Assembly (NCBI RefSeq): GCF_021531815.1
Contig: NZ_JADYUM010000018.1
Coordinates: forward strand, 1-51,224
Origin: Pseudoflavonifractor phocaeensis
GTDB taxonomy: Bacteria > Bacillota > Clostridia > Oscillospirales > Oscillospiraceae
Direction: 5' to 3'
Length of the DNA stretch: 51,224 nucleotides
Shown: piece by piece, positions 7,954 through 16,560 of the stretch
Layout: each line of letters opens with the position of its first letter
Position numbering within the stretch: position 1 is the first letter of the stretch
Program-made: the position numbers and the translations under genes
The notes under the pieces: model-generated
What the model was told of the DNA's origin: nothing
What the model saw: the letters and a program-made list of their open reading frames with translations, nothing else
Database searches by the model: none

Positions 7954-10512
7954 ATGGGCGATTATTTAGGCTTTATTACAATTAGAAATCGGTATGTAAA
8001 TTTCAAACCACTATTCGAATACGTTGATGACGAATTTCGTCGTATGACCTCATATGATCGGCAAGCACTTCTGCCTGAATCACAATTTGAGGATATAAAC
8101 TTTTACTGCGAAGACGGCCACGACGAGGATTTTTTCGTAGATGGAGAATACTGTTTACTGACCCTAGAAGACGAAGATTTAGAGGACAATTTTTCCTACG
8201 GAGTCAGAAACCCAACCGGCTACAAGATTAACATTTCACCCAAAATGGATAACGGCGAAATCCGTTCTCTCAGTGAAGTGAACCGCTATCTTCTGTTAAC
8301 CAAGTCAAGATATGACGGTTCGTACAAAGCAAATCCCAAACTGATTATCAAGGATTCCTGTGTTTATGCTGGACTCAAGGTAGTTATTCTTGATGAGGAT
8401 AACTCCAACACTGTTATAGGTCCGTTTACCGTTGAACAATCTGATGGCGACGATGCACCATTTATTCGCACGGGACTTCAAACGCAAAAATATATCCTTT
8501 GGGGATACAAGTACCCTACGCATTTGGATCAGTATGGCATTAGTCTCGGTCGCTACGGAGATCAACGCACATATATAAAAGTTAACGATACTGTATGCAC
8601 TCGAATTCCAATTGATGTTATTACAAAAGCTCAATTGTTGACCGCATTTCGAGATGCAATTGGCCAAGAGTATTTTGTCGACGGAAAAATTGACTTGTCA
8701 CAGATTGATGCTTTATTGAAGGCCCAGGAAAGCTCGTTGTTTGTAGGGGAGCAAATTCCCGAATCTGTGCGAACAGCACGTTTTGAAACTCTCAGTAATC
8801 TACTTACAGATGAGGAGAATTTGAACGAAACCTTTGGATTCATATCTTCGACGATTACTTCTCTTTTAGAAAAATATCAGGGAGATCCGCAGTACAATCA
8901 CTTGGTTGAAAGATTGGCCAACGATTCTGATTTTATGTCCAGGATTCAACGGTTCCATATTATTTCGGAGAAAATAAAAGCCGAGGAATCCAAACTGCGT
9001 GAACTCAGTGACCAGGTAGATGCCCTTCAGCAGCAATTGGCACAACAGCCCCAAAGGGAATATGCAGAAGGCTTGCTTGCGGAATACGAAGATAAAATCC
9101 AAGAACTACGCAAGGAGAAATCTGCACTGGAAGCAGAAATCACCTCCCTATTAGCTTCGCATAAAGAATTCAGTACTCTTGCTGAGCTTGAGCAACAGGT
9201 TTCCCATAGAAAGTTAGAGCTGCGAGATATCGAAAGGGATACAGATGCCCTCGATAGAAAATTAGGGCGAATCTTCGACGATGCCGCAGAAAAGGCTGCT
9301 AACTTTGCCTTTGACGGAATGCTCTTCAATAAGATGCTCCGCAAAGCAGCAGAATGGGAAAATGCCCAAAATGCTGCAGACTATAGCACTAAAGAAACTG
9401 CATTCATGCAGATTCCTCTTTCTAGCGCAACCGGAGCAGACTTGATTGATCATTTGGTTGCAGAAATCCAAGCTGTGCGCCCTAACTATGACCGCAACAC
9501 AATTCTGAATATCTTGATCTGTTATACGCAGGGCTTCCTTACTGTTTTCTCGGGAGAACCAGGCACAGGTAAAACTTCAATCTGTAAAATTCTGGCATCT
9601 GTGTTGGGACTGTCAGTACCCGAAAAAACACTTCCTGCCTTTGCGGATGGATATGTTCCCACTCGCTTTATTCCTGTTTCTGTCGAGAAGGGTTGGACGA
9701 CCAAGCGTGATTTTATTGGCTATTATAACCCCCTCACAAAGTCCTTTGATCGCAGCAATAGAAGAATATTTGATGCGTTAAATATCCTTGATATCGAGGC
9801 AAGAGGGACTGGGGCAGATTTGCCTTTTGCTATTCTTTTGGATGAGGCAAATCTTAGCCCGATGGAGTATTACTGGGCTGACTATATGAACCTGTGTGAT
9901 GAACTGGACTCCAATAGTGTCATCAATTTGGGAGATAATTTCTGCTTCAGAGTTCCGACGAATCTAAGATTTGTTGCTACAATTAACAATGATGATACTA
10001 CTGAATCGCTGTCTCCTCGTTTGATTGACAGAGCGTGGATCATTAGATTGCCCAAGGCCCGTTCGGGAACGGCAAAACCCGTCAAGATCCGGACATCTGG
10101 CGATATGATTCCTTGGAGTGCTTTGGTTCATACCTTTGGCACATCCGAACAGAATTATACAGAAATGAGTGGTGTTGCCAAGAGTATTTATGAAGAACTA
10201 CTCGGTAAGTGCAGAACAGCCAAGATTAATGTCAGCACACGTGTGGACAATGCCATTCGTATGTATTGGTCTGCTGCTCAACGGCTTTTTGAGTCTTCTG
10301 CTGATACAGATGCTTCTATTTCTGCGTTGGATTATGCTGTTGCACAGAGAATTCTCCCGCATATTGACGGCAGTGGTGTGAACTTTGGTGAACGGTTAAA
10401 GGAAATCCAACAATTTTGCAGTGACAAAAATTTGCGTCTTTCTGCAGAGATTTTACAAGAGATTATTCATACAGGTATCAACTCCATGCAGTATTATCAT
10501 TTCTTCGCATAG
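7954..10512 (+). CDS. McrB-like AAA+ motor protein with coiled coil (type IV restriction-like)
   Basis: An 852-residue protein, probably the NTP-driven motor of a McrBC-type defence system. Residues 1-240 are an unrecognised beta-rich region where McrB proteins carry their target-reading domain. Residues about 335-440 form a long coiled coil (KAEESKLRELSDQVDALQQQ and onward). The AAA+ module has Walker A GEPGTGKTS at about 533, Walker B ILLDEAN at about 626 and a sensor region ATINNDDTTESLSPRLIDR at about 674. The NTADRS-type signature of classical McrB is not present, so GTP specificity cannot be assumed. The start follows AGAAAGAAGGG. The nuclease gene begins 11 bases after the stop. Base use is much AT-richer than in the core. 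Confidence 0.85.
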   Translation: MGDYLGFITIRNRYVNFKPLFEYVDDEFRRMTSYDRQALLPESQFEDINFYCEDGHDEDFFVDGEYCLLTLEDEDLEDNFSYGVRNPTGYKINISPKMDNGEIRSLSEVNRYLLLTKSRYDGSYKANPKLIIKDSCVYAGLKVVILDEDNSNTVIGPFTVEQSDGDDAPFIRTGLQTQKYILWGYKYPTHLDQYGISLGRYGDQRTYIKVNDTVCTRIPIDVITKAQLLTAFRDAIGQEYFVDGKIDLSQIDALLKAQESSLFVGEQIPESVRTARFETLSNLLTDEENLNETFGFISSTITSLLEKYQGDPQYNHLVERLANDSDFMSRIQRFHIISEKIKAEESKLRELSDQVDALQQQLAQQPQREYAEGLLAEYEDKIQELRKEKSALEAEITSLLASHKEFSTLAELEQQVSHRKLELRDIERDTDALDRKLGRIFDDAAEKAANFAFDGMLFNKMLRKAAEWENAQNAADYSTKETAFMQIPLSSATGADLIDHLVAEIQAVRPNYDRNTILNILICYTQGFLTVFSGEPGTGKTSICKILASVLGLSVPEKTLPAFADGYVPTRFIPVSVEKGWTTKRDFIGYYNPLTKSFDRSNRRIFDALNILDIEARGTGADLPFAILLDEANLSPMEYYWADYMNLCDELDSNSVINLGDNFCFRVPTNLRFVATINNDDTTESLSPRLIDRAWIIRLPKARSGTAKPVKIRTSGDMIPWSALVHTFGTSEQNYTEMSGVAKSIYEELLGKCRTAKINVSTRVDNAIRMYWSAAQRLFESSADTDASISALDYAVAQRILPHIDGSGVNFGERLKEIQQFCSDKNLRLSAEILQEIIHTGINSMQYYHFFA

Positions 10513-10523
10513 GAGTATGAATT

Positions 10524-13232
10524 ATGAATGAATTAATCTTGCGGCTTTTGCCGGATCATGGTGATCCGCAGGATCTGGTTCTTTTAGATCATCAAACAGA
10601 AAATTCGATACTCGATACAGCAAAGCTATCCACATCGTTTGTATTCTGTGACCATAAATATCATGCACAACTGGTAAACCTGAATGAGCCTATCGAAAAT
10701 TTAAGATTCTTCGTTAACGGAGAACCTGTCCGCATTAATTATTCATCAGATAGTGGGGATATTACCTTTTTTGATGAATCATTTGGTGCACGAATTTTCC
10801 AGGAATGCTATGGCTTTGTGCAGATTACTGTTATCTACAACGATGCTAGTGGCAACCAACACTTCCGAGATACGGAATATATTCAAGTCATGGTACGGAA
10901 AGGTCGCCAAAATGACTCGGTCCGTCGCATCACTGAATATGTATACACCCAAAATGCTGAATTGCTTTACGGAAAGTCTTTGCCTCGGGAAACTGCTGGA
11001 TTAAGAGAAAACGCAAAAAAGACCCTCGAGTCTCGAATTCTTCTGCTTGAACGCATTGCAGTTGTTTATGAAGAAAATTATCGTTATTTCAAAATAAACT
11101 GCAGATTTAAAACAATCCCTCACGAACGAGTGGATCATTTTGAAAAACTGCAGTATGTTTCTAATAATACACTGCAATATATTGCTCAGCATCCAGAAGA
11201 ACTTCAGCCTGTTCACTATTCTACCGGCATAAAGGTTGGCCGTAACTTCTACCAACCTAACAAAACATTGATAACAGATAGTGTCAAATCTTTTGACATA
11301 TACGAAAACCAAGTTGTTGTCGGATTTTTGATGCATCTTAACACTGAAATAAAAAGAATTGAGCAAGAACTAATTTCCATCACTGCTAGTGTTCCGCAAC
11401 AAGTTTTTGAAACGGATGACTACATTACTTCTTCTTATTTCATATACGCCAATACAATCGCCGCCCTGAAAATTATATTGACGGATGTCGAAAAGTTGAG
11501 GCAAAAATACGAACATCTGTGTATTTCGTATTCTGCTATCCTTCCAATAAAAACCATTCCCATTACCGGAATACCCCGATTTACACATCTTTTTAAATCT
11601 GTACAGCAGTACCATCAGATTTATCAGTGTGCAATTTCTTGGTTCTCGATGGGTGCGTTTTCTTTGAGTGAGGAAAACTTTATGCTTTCGTTCATAAAAA
11701 TGAGCGCTTTGTATGAAGTATATGTACTAGCTAAGATGATCGCCTTTTTTAAATCAGCGGGATTTGAAGTTGCAGATACAAATCGGCTATTGTATCCCGT
11801 ATCTGCATCATCTCGATTCCGCAATGCACATTGCAATAATGTATATGTGTTGAGAAAAGGAAGCAGTACGGTAACGCTTTACTATCAGCCGGTTATATAC
11901 AGCACCGATATGAGTTCTTTCAGCGGTGTTGGCTTATACCGAAATACTGCAATTTCTTTTCCTGATGCTGATGCCGGAAGCATAATTCAGAGGAGAACTC
12001 AAGATTACAATCCGATGTATACACCTGATTTCTTGTTGAAATATGAGTCTGAAGATACTGAAGGCGCTCGATATCTTATTGCAGACGCAAAGTTTAGCAC
12101 GGTTAAAACTGTAAAAACACATCAAGTGGCAAAATTGGCATATAAATATTTATTCTCAATTTCGCCTATTTCTGCATCAGATTCCGTTGTAGGACTGTGT
12201 GTGTTTAATGGTCAGTCGAATGTTGATGATGATAAAATGCACAATATTTATGATTTCGAACTGGCTAATACAATCTCCCCTAAGGCCGAAATCGTAACGT
12301 TGACCGAGAATTCTATTGATAATCGTGCGCTGCATGAGGTGCTGTTACACAATTCGATAGGGTTGTATGTAAGCTATCCTCCTCGCAGAACTATGCTGTT
12401 GCCACAACTGGGTTCTATACCGGAAACTTCTCGTAGGCCGCAGCTAGAGGAGGAATCTCATACGCCCGCCGTATCTATCGGCAATACACCTACTGCGCCA
12501 GCAGAACCTCCAGCTGAGTTACATGCACCTTCTGTACATGATTCGGTGGTATCCGATTTACCGGAAGTTCCTAACCCTTCTATTGAAATTCCTGTTGAAA
12601 CTGGCTCTTCGCCCCCACAAAAGCAGGCTTCAAAAAAGAAGAAGGGGAAAACTGAAAACAATCCAATGCTGATGAATATTGCAATTCTCAAGCTGGATAA
12701 GAATACTGCTACTAGACTTCAGGAAGCAGGAATCACAACTATTGGTGATTTAGTTCCAAACCGTAGTAAGCACGATCTTGCTGATAATCCTCTTTTAAAT
12801 CGCAAACTTAGGCGCGAAATCGAGGCTCGGCTCAAGGCATTGAAAGTGACATTGAGTGCAAACCCAAAGCCAAAAGCACAAATCAAAACGACTCCTATTG
12901 TCCAAATTCCGCCCTTACCCCAGGGAGATCTGAAAATTGGTGAGTTTGTACGTTTGGCTCTGCTAAATTTGAGTGCAAGTGGTTACGAGTTCAACCCCGA
13001 AGAAATCGATGAAATGTGCTCCTCGGAATGGTCCGTCAAAACATTCCATACGAAACACACATTTATGAAACGCTATACACCAGGATTGTCTGATAACAAG
13101 GGACAAGATGGCTATGTTCGTTACTGGAGTGAACCATTTTCTTTTGGTGGAGTTCAAGTGTTGATTTCCAAGGAATGGTTTGAGGGGAATCAGCGCAATT
13201 ACTTTATAAGCTGGTATAGCTCTCTAAGCTAA
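10524..13232 (+). CDS. McrC-like DUF2357 / PD-(D/E)XK nuclease with C-terminal HhH domain
   Basis: A 902-residue partner of the AAA+ protein encoded upstream. About residues 60-330 match DUF2357, the family found in McrC-like nucleases (YIQVMVRKGRQ; SFDIYENQVVVGFL). A PD-(D/E)XK core follows: TPDFLLKY near 503, then YLIADAKF near 518-525, giving the D...D-A-K pattern, with a downstream helix THQVAKLAYKY. A Pro/Glu/Ser-rich linker (about 640-705) leads to a helix-hairpin-helix domain resembling the RNA polymerase alpha C-terminal domain (RLQEAGITTIGDLVP, about 730). A final region of about 100 residues ends in a Trp/Tyr-rich WFEGNQRNYFISWY. The tail domains are unlike classical McrC (about 350 residues). 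It probably cleaves nucleic acid recognised by the AAA+ partner. Confidence 0.82.
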   Translation: MNELILRLLPDHGDPQDLVLLDHQTENSILDTAKLSTSFVFCDHKYHAQLVNLNEPIENLRFFVNGEPVRINYSSDSGDITFFDESFGARIFQECYGFVQITVIYNDASGNQHFRDTEYIQVMVRKGRQNDSVRRITEYVYTQNAELLYGKSLPRETAGLRENAKKTLESRILLLERIAVVYEENYRYFKINCRFKTIPHERVDHFEKLQYVSNNTLQYIAQHPEELQPVHYSTGIKVGRNFYQPNKTLITDSVKSFDIYENQVVVGFLMHLNTEIKRIEQELISITASVPQQVFETDDYITSSYFIYANTIAALKIILTDVEKLRQKYEHLCISYSAILPIKTIPITGIPRFTHLFKSVQQYHQIYQCAISWFSMGAFSLSEENFMLSFIKMSALYEVYVLAKMIAFFKSAGFEVADTNRLLYPVSASSRFRNAHCNNVYVLRKGSSTVTLYYQPVIYSTDMSSFSGVGLYRNTAISFPDADAGSIIQRRTQDYNPMYTPDFLLKYESEDTEGARYLIADAKFSTVKTVKTHQVAKLAYKYLFSISPISASDSVVGLCVFNGQSNVDDDKMHNIYDFELANTISPKAEIVTLTENSIDNRALHEVLLHNSIGLYVSYPPRRTMLLPQLGSIPETSRRPQLEEESHTPAVSIGNTPTAPAEPPAELHAPSVHDSVVSDLPEVPNPSIEIPVETGSSPPQKQASKKKKGKTENNPMLMNIAILKLDKNTATRLQEAGITTIGDLVPNRSKHDLADNPLLNRKLRREIEARLKALKVTLSANPKPKAQIKTTPIVQIPPLPQGDLKIGEFVRLALLNLSASGYEFNPEEIDEMCSSEWSVKTFHTKHTFMKRYTPGLSDNKGQDGYVRYWSEPFSFGGVQVLISKEWFEGNQRNYFISWYSSLS

Positions 13233-13280
13233 ACCTCAAGAACCATTCCAATTGCACCATTACGATCCACGTAAACAGCA

Positions 13281-13320
13281 AAAGACCACACTAAAGGTTT
13301 TACCCTTTGGTGTGGTCTTT
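13281..13320 (+). terminator. Rho-independent terminator after the McrBC-like operon
   Basis: AAAGACCACAC (13281-13291) pairs perfectly with GTGTGGTCTTT (13310-13320), with further inner pairing (AAAGG with CCTTT). It can act on both strands. Confidence 0.9.
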
Positions 13321-13374
13321 ACTCGTTGTACCGCCCGAAAAGAATCAGATGAAATTAGTTTGTTGTACTAATCC

Positions 13375-13533
13375 CTAACCGCAACTCCCGTTGGAGCATT
13401 TCTTTTGTTTCAACCATTTGTCCAGATATTCCGGCAGGCTGTCCAAATGCATTTCACTGCGATTTTCAGCAAAGTAGTCCAGAATGTTGTCTGATTGGCT
13501 GATCTCATGGGTCAGCTCGTCTGTTGTTTTCAT
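13375..13533 (-). pseudogene. Truncated HTH-family protein (N-terminal stub)
   Basis: A 52-residue reading frame starts at ATG 13533 with GGAGGTGA 6 bases upstream. The sequence MKTTDELTHEIS...LPEYLDKWLKQK looks like the N-terminal lead of a family of Clostridia regulators in which a helix-turn-helix continues after this point. Here the frame turns into KKCSNGSCG and stops. A good promoter and ribosome binding site remain, so a short peptide may still be made. It could be a genuine small protein rather than a broken one. Confidence 0.5.
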
Positions 13534-13566
13534 GTGGCTTTCACCTCCAACCACGATACTACGCTC

Positions 13567-13604
13567 ATTATAGCACAAAAAGGTTAGCTGCCAGCTAACC
13601 TTTT
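13567..13604 (-). promoter_or_regulatory. Promoter with palindromic operator
   Basis: On the minus strand a consensus TATAAT (13567-13572) lies just downstream of a perfect inverted repeat, AAAAGGTTAGCT-GCC-AGCTAACCTTTT (13578-13604), which covers the expected -35. This is the layout of an auto-repressed promoter. The palindrome could also fold as a terminator, but nothing obvious needs terminating there. Confidence 0.55.
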
Positions 13605-13673
13605 CTGATTTTGTCCCTGCTATGATATGGAAAGAAGCCCCCAATAAAATATGAAAAGGAAAGAGGAAATCAA

Positions 13674-13829
13674 ATGATCTCTGCTGTGCTTTCTGTTGTA
13701 ATTGTCAATATTGCTTATAAGCTCTACGCCAAGCTGATTGGTGCGGATGTGATGTTCTTCAGTGGGAAAAAGAAGCTGGCGGCATACGTTGTGCTGTGGG
13801 CGCTTCTCTTTGCTACAATCGGAATCTAA
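13674..13829 (+). CDS. Small membrane peptide, 51 residues
   Basis: ATG 13674 follows AAAGAGGAA at a suitable distance and opens a frame of 51 codons to TAA at 13829. The peptide has two hydrophobic helices (ISAVLSVVIVNIAYKLYAKL and AAYVVLWALLFATIGI) around a short GKKK turn, so it should span the membrane as a hairpin. I recognise no family. It sits between two small regulator-like genes on the opposite strand, a position where toxin-like peptides occur; that role is speculation. Confidence 0.5.
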   Translation: MISAVLSVVIVNIAYKLYAKLIGADVMFFSGKKKLAAYVVLWALLFATIGI

Positions 13830-13864
13830 ATCACTGCAGCGGGGTTTCCTTCGCCGCAGTGATC

Positions 13865-14191
13865 TTAATCCACTTTCATCAAGAACAGTTTCAACACTTC
13901 CTCGGCCAGTTTCAATTCTCTGTCTGTGCAACGGGAAAGCAGCTCTTGTACACCGGATGTGTCCCCCGGTTCATAACCGGAACCGTGAATAATATATTCC
14001 ATTGGAAGGTGCATGGATTGAGACAGCTTAATGAGTGTGTCGATGGACATTTGCGAGGTGCCAACTTCAAGCTGACCGTAATACCCTGTTCCAATGTCCG
14101 CCAGCTCAGCCATCTTTTCGCGGGTCAGTCCCAATTCCTGCCGCCGTTGCCGCAAACGCTGGCCTATTTCAATCAGCTGTTGCTTTTCCAT
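13865..14191 (-). CDS. XRE-family transcriptional regulator
   Basis: A 108-residue protein with an N-terminal Cro/C1-type helix-turn-helix (residues 6-62: IGQRLRQRRQELGLTREKMA, then LEVGTSQMSIDTLIKLSQSM). A C-terminal helical tail of about 40 residues probably dimerises. The start at 14191 is preceded by AGAGGTGG. It is divergent from the zinc-ribbon/DUF5067 gene and shares a 108-base intergenic region with it, so it may control that gene. It converges with the small membrane peptide gene; an imperfect hairpin (about 13829-13863) lies between them. Confidence 0.88.
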   Translation of the reverse strand: MEKQQLIEIGQRLRQRRQELGLTREKMAELADIGTGYYGQLEVGTSQMSIDTLIKLSQSMHLPMEYIIHGSGYEPGDTSGVQELLSRCTDRELKLAEEVLKLFLMKVD

Positions 14192-14217
14192 TACGCCTTA
14201 CCACCTCTTTTTCGTTA

Positions 14218-14246
14218 TTGTAATATGAGAATAGACGTGGTAGAAT
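14218..14246 (+). promoter_or_regulatory. Promoter of the zinc-ribbon/DUF5067 gene
   Basis: TTGTAA (14218-14223), a 17-base spacer and TAGAAT (14241-14246) lie in the divergent region between the XRE regulator and this gene. Confidence 0.6.
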
Positions 14247-14299
14247 ATGTTATAAGATATCTAAAAATAATACTTATAAAAGTAGGTGGGGCAGATAAT

Positions 14300-16174
14300 A
14301 TGAGTTATATATGTAAAAAATGTGGAAACGAACTGACGGATGATGCTTTATTTTGCAGCAGATGCGGGGAGAAGGTCACGATTACGGCACCGAAATGCCC
14401 TAACTGCGGGCGAGAACTCTCAGAATATGCGAAATTCTGTGCATTTTGCGGAACTAAAATCTGCGGTGACAGCCAGCCTCTTTCGGAGCAGTCCTCGGAG
14501 CACACGGCTGAACAACCTGAAGGAGCACTTTTGCCTGATTTTGAGCCAGCAGTGGAAGAACAGACTGACCACAGCAAGGATACCATTGATTCCCAGTCCG
14601 AATCAACACAGCAGTTAGACATTTATAAGCAGCTCAAGAGCTATGAGCAGGCGGGAAAGGATAATACCGTAGAATATTATGAGTTGCTGAAAAAAGAGAA
14701 GAAAGCTTACTTCTGGAACAAACTGATTGGATTTATTGCCGCGATTATGGCCTGTTGCCTTGTGCCAATTCTGTTTAGCGAGGGCGGAATTGGAAGCAAA
14801 CTATTGAAGATCACCGTGCTCGGCTTCGCATTTACAATTCCCATGTTTTTATGTTCTTCAAGAATTCAAAAGCTAACAGGGATTAAAGTAGGTATTTCAT
14901 TATCAAGCCTGTTTGCCAACAAGACCAAGGATGAGGAAACTGCGGAAGAAAAAGAGATCGATGCGGGAATGGATTATTTCATCCGCTGTGTGAAAGGGCG
15001 CCATCCGGGTGCGGATCGGACTGTCAGGATCCTGATGGTTGTTGCGACTGTGATTGCAATCGTTTGTTTTGTCATTTGTATTGGCGCGGAAATCAATTTC
15101 TGGGAGTCCCTCCAGCTTGCGCTAATGCTTCTATATTCCATTGCCGCTGTAATTTATGGAATTTGGACCTTCAAATTTGCCATTATTCTTATTTTGCTCG
15201 CAATCGGAGCCATTCTTTCTCTATTTTCCGATGACAAGGGCATATCTTCTTATCCGATTAACACAGAAACATCGCAGGCCGTATCATCACAGGCCGAAGA
15301 TACCTGCGTTACAATTAGCGGCGCAAGGTTGGACGAATACAACGGAAAGGAAGCAATCGTTGTTTCCTACTCCTGGACAAATACAACCAATTCCAAAACC
15401 AGCGCCATCTATAATGTAGCAATTCATGCGTACCAGAACGATATCGAACTGGAGAAAGCCTATTTTACAGATGCTGATGATGAACTCTTGTCGAGAAATA
15501 TAAAACCGGGTGTCACAGTTGATTTGAAAGAAGCGTTCTATTTGGACGATCCGGATGCTGATATTCTGGTAGAAGCAACACCGTGGATTGCACTGGATGG
15601 TGAAGTTTACATCAGCGAAACATTTACCAGAAGCACAGAACAAGCAAGCGAAAGTGACAATGATCGGCCATCATGGGAATATGACGATTATGTTCGTTAC
15701 TACGGCGTTGATCCAGCTGACTATGGATACATGTGGTACAATGAAATAAGGAGCGGTCCTCTGGACGAATTCTTTGAGTATGCAATGGAAGCTATCTACG
15801 GAGAATCCAATACCTCAACCTCTCGCCTTTACGACATAAGTAATCCATACGAAGCATATTTGACACCGGATGACTTCATTGGAACATGGCGAACAGATGG
15901 CGGCATCATATTCACAATTCAGTATACGGATGGTGAGTACTCAATAGATTTGTCAGAAAATGAAGGACTTGGGATTCTTGGAGGTTGGTTTTCTGAGAAA
16001 CTCTACAATGTAGAGGGAACCTTTTGCGGGCTAGCCGGTTCGAATGGGGTAACAGAATTTTCCGTTTCTTATGAATATGGCAGTGAGCCCCCTATAGATT
16101 CATGGCTTACCCTTATACTCGTAGATAGCGCTGGCCAAGAAATCTATGACTATGTTCCTCTCATTAGCAATTAG
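14300..16174 (+). CDS. Membrane protein with double zinc ribbon and DUF5067-like domain
   Basis: The ATG at 14300 (AGGTGGGG upstream) gives 624 residues. Residues 4-52 contain two zinc ribbons (CKKCGNEL...CSRCG and CPNCGREL...CAFCG). An acidic, Ser/Gln-rich linker leads to about five membrane helices between residues 140 and 315. The outer part begins with a DUF5067-like domain (about 340-450: VTISGARLDEY, IVVSYSWTNTTNSKTSA), known from Clostridia extracytoplasmic proteins. A final region (about 520-624) holds DDFIGTWRTDGGIIFTI, resembling lipocalin-like stress proteins. Function is unknown. The layout, a cytoplasmic zinc ribbon with an external sensing or binding domain, suggests signal relay or envelope monitoring. 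In-frame codons upstream of 14300 overlap the XRE gene and are not part of it. Confidence 0.75.
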   Translation: MSYICKKCGNELTDDALFCSRCGEKVTITAPKCPNCGRELSEYAKFCAFCGTKICGDSQPLSEQSSEHTAEQPEGALLPDFEPAVEEQTDHSKDTIDSQSESTQQLDIYKQLKSYEQAGKDNTVEYYELLKKEKKAYFWNKLIGFIAAIMACCLVPILFSEGGIGSKLLKITVLGFAFTIPMFLCSSRIQKLTGIKVGISLSSLFANKTKDEETAEEKEIDAGMDYFIRCVKGRHPGADRTVRILMVVATVIAIVCFVICIGAEINFWESLQLALMLLYSIAAVIYGIWTFKFAIILILLAIGAILSLFSDDKGISSYPINTETSQAVSSQAEDTCVTISGARLDEYNGKEAIVVSYSWTNTTNSKTSAIYNVAIHAYQNDIELEKAYFTDADDELLSRNIKPGVTVDLKEAFYLDDPDADILVEATPWIALDGEVYISETFTRSTEQASESDNDRPSWEYDDYVRYYGVDPADYGYMWYNEIRSGPLDEFFEYAMEAIYGESNTSTSRLYDISNPYEAYLTPDDFIGTWRTDGGIIFTIQYTDGEYSIDLSENEGLGILGGWFSEKLYNVEGTFCGLAGSNGVTEFSVSYEYGSEPPIDSWLTLILVDSAGQEIYDYVPLISN

Positions 16175-16386
16175 AAAGTTTTTCTCACCTATATTTTTGC
16201 TTAGAAATGCCGAAATGTGAGATAGAATACAGGTGGCTAGATAACACAGTCAAAAGATAATCCTCCGGAATCCATTGAAATAACAGGGATTCCGGGGGAT
16301 GCAGCAAATGTCGGAGAACTACCTGAAAAGCGGCACAATGTACTCCTAAGCGGAAGAAACGTATCTTGTCTATCAAAATATAACGT

Positions 16387-16420
16387 CCTCGATTCACTTT
16401 GGAATCGAGGGCGTTGTTTT
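16387..16420 (+). terminator. Rho-independent terminator in the gap before the OLD gene
   Basis: CCTCGATTC (16387-16395) pairs with GAATCGAGG (16402-16410) and is followed by a T-rich run. The gap 16175-16560 also holds a second hairpin (16262-16273 with 16287-16298) and the promoter described next. I see no gene in it. Confidence 0.65.
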
Positions 16421-16484
16421 TGGTTAAGCGCTAGCACCTATGGCACACAAAAATGCAAATTTACTGTCACAAAAGCGAGATTCA

Positions 16485-16513
16485 TTGCGATAATTGTCAG
16501 GCAATGATATAAT
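16485..16513 (+). promoter_or_regulatory. Promoter of the OLD nuclease gene
   Basis: TTGCGA (16485-16490), a 17-base spacer and a consensus TATAAT (16508-16513) lie about 47 bases before the start codon. Confidence 0.8.
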
Positions 16514-16560
16514 TGTAAAAAAAGACATTATAAGTGCCGAATTGAGGAGGCAAGTCGCAA

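Noticed and set aside
13796-14299. Plus-strand upstream extension of the zinc-ribbon/DUF5067 frame
   Set aside because: It runs antisense through the XRE gene; the ATG at 14300 has its own ribosome binding site and promoter.
16185-16437. Minus-strand frames between the DUF5067 gene and the OLD gene
   Set aside because: No ribosome binding site, no family match, and they cross a terminator hairpin.
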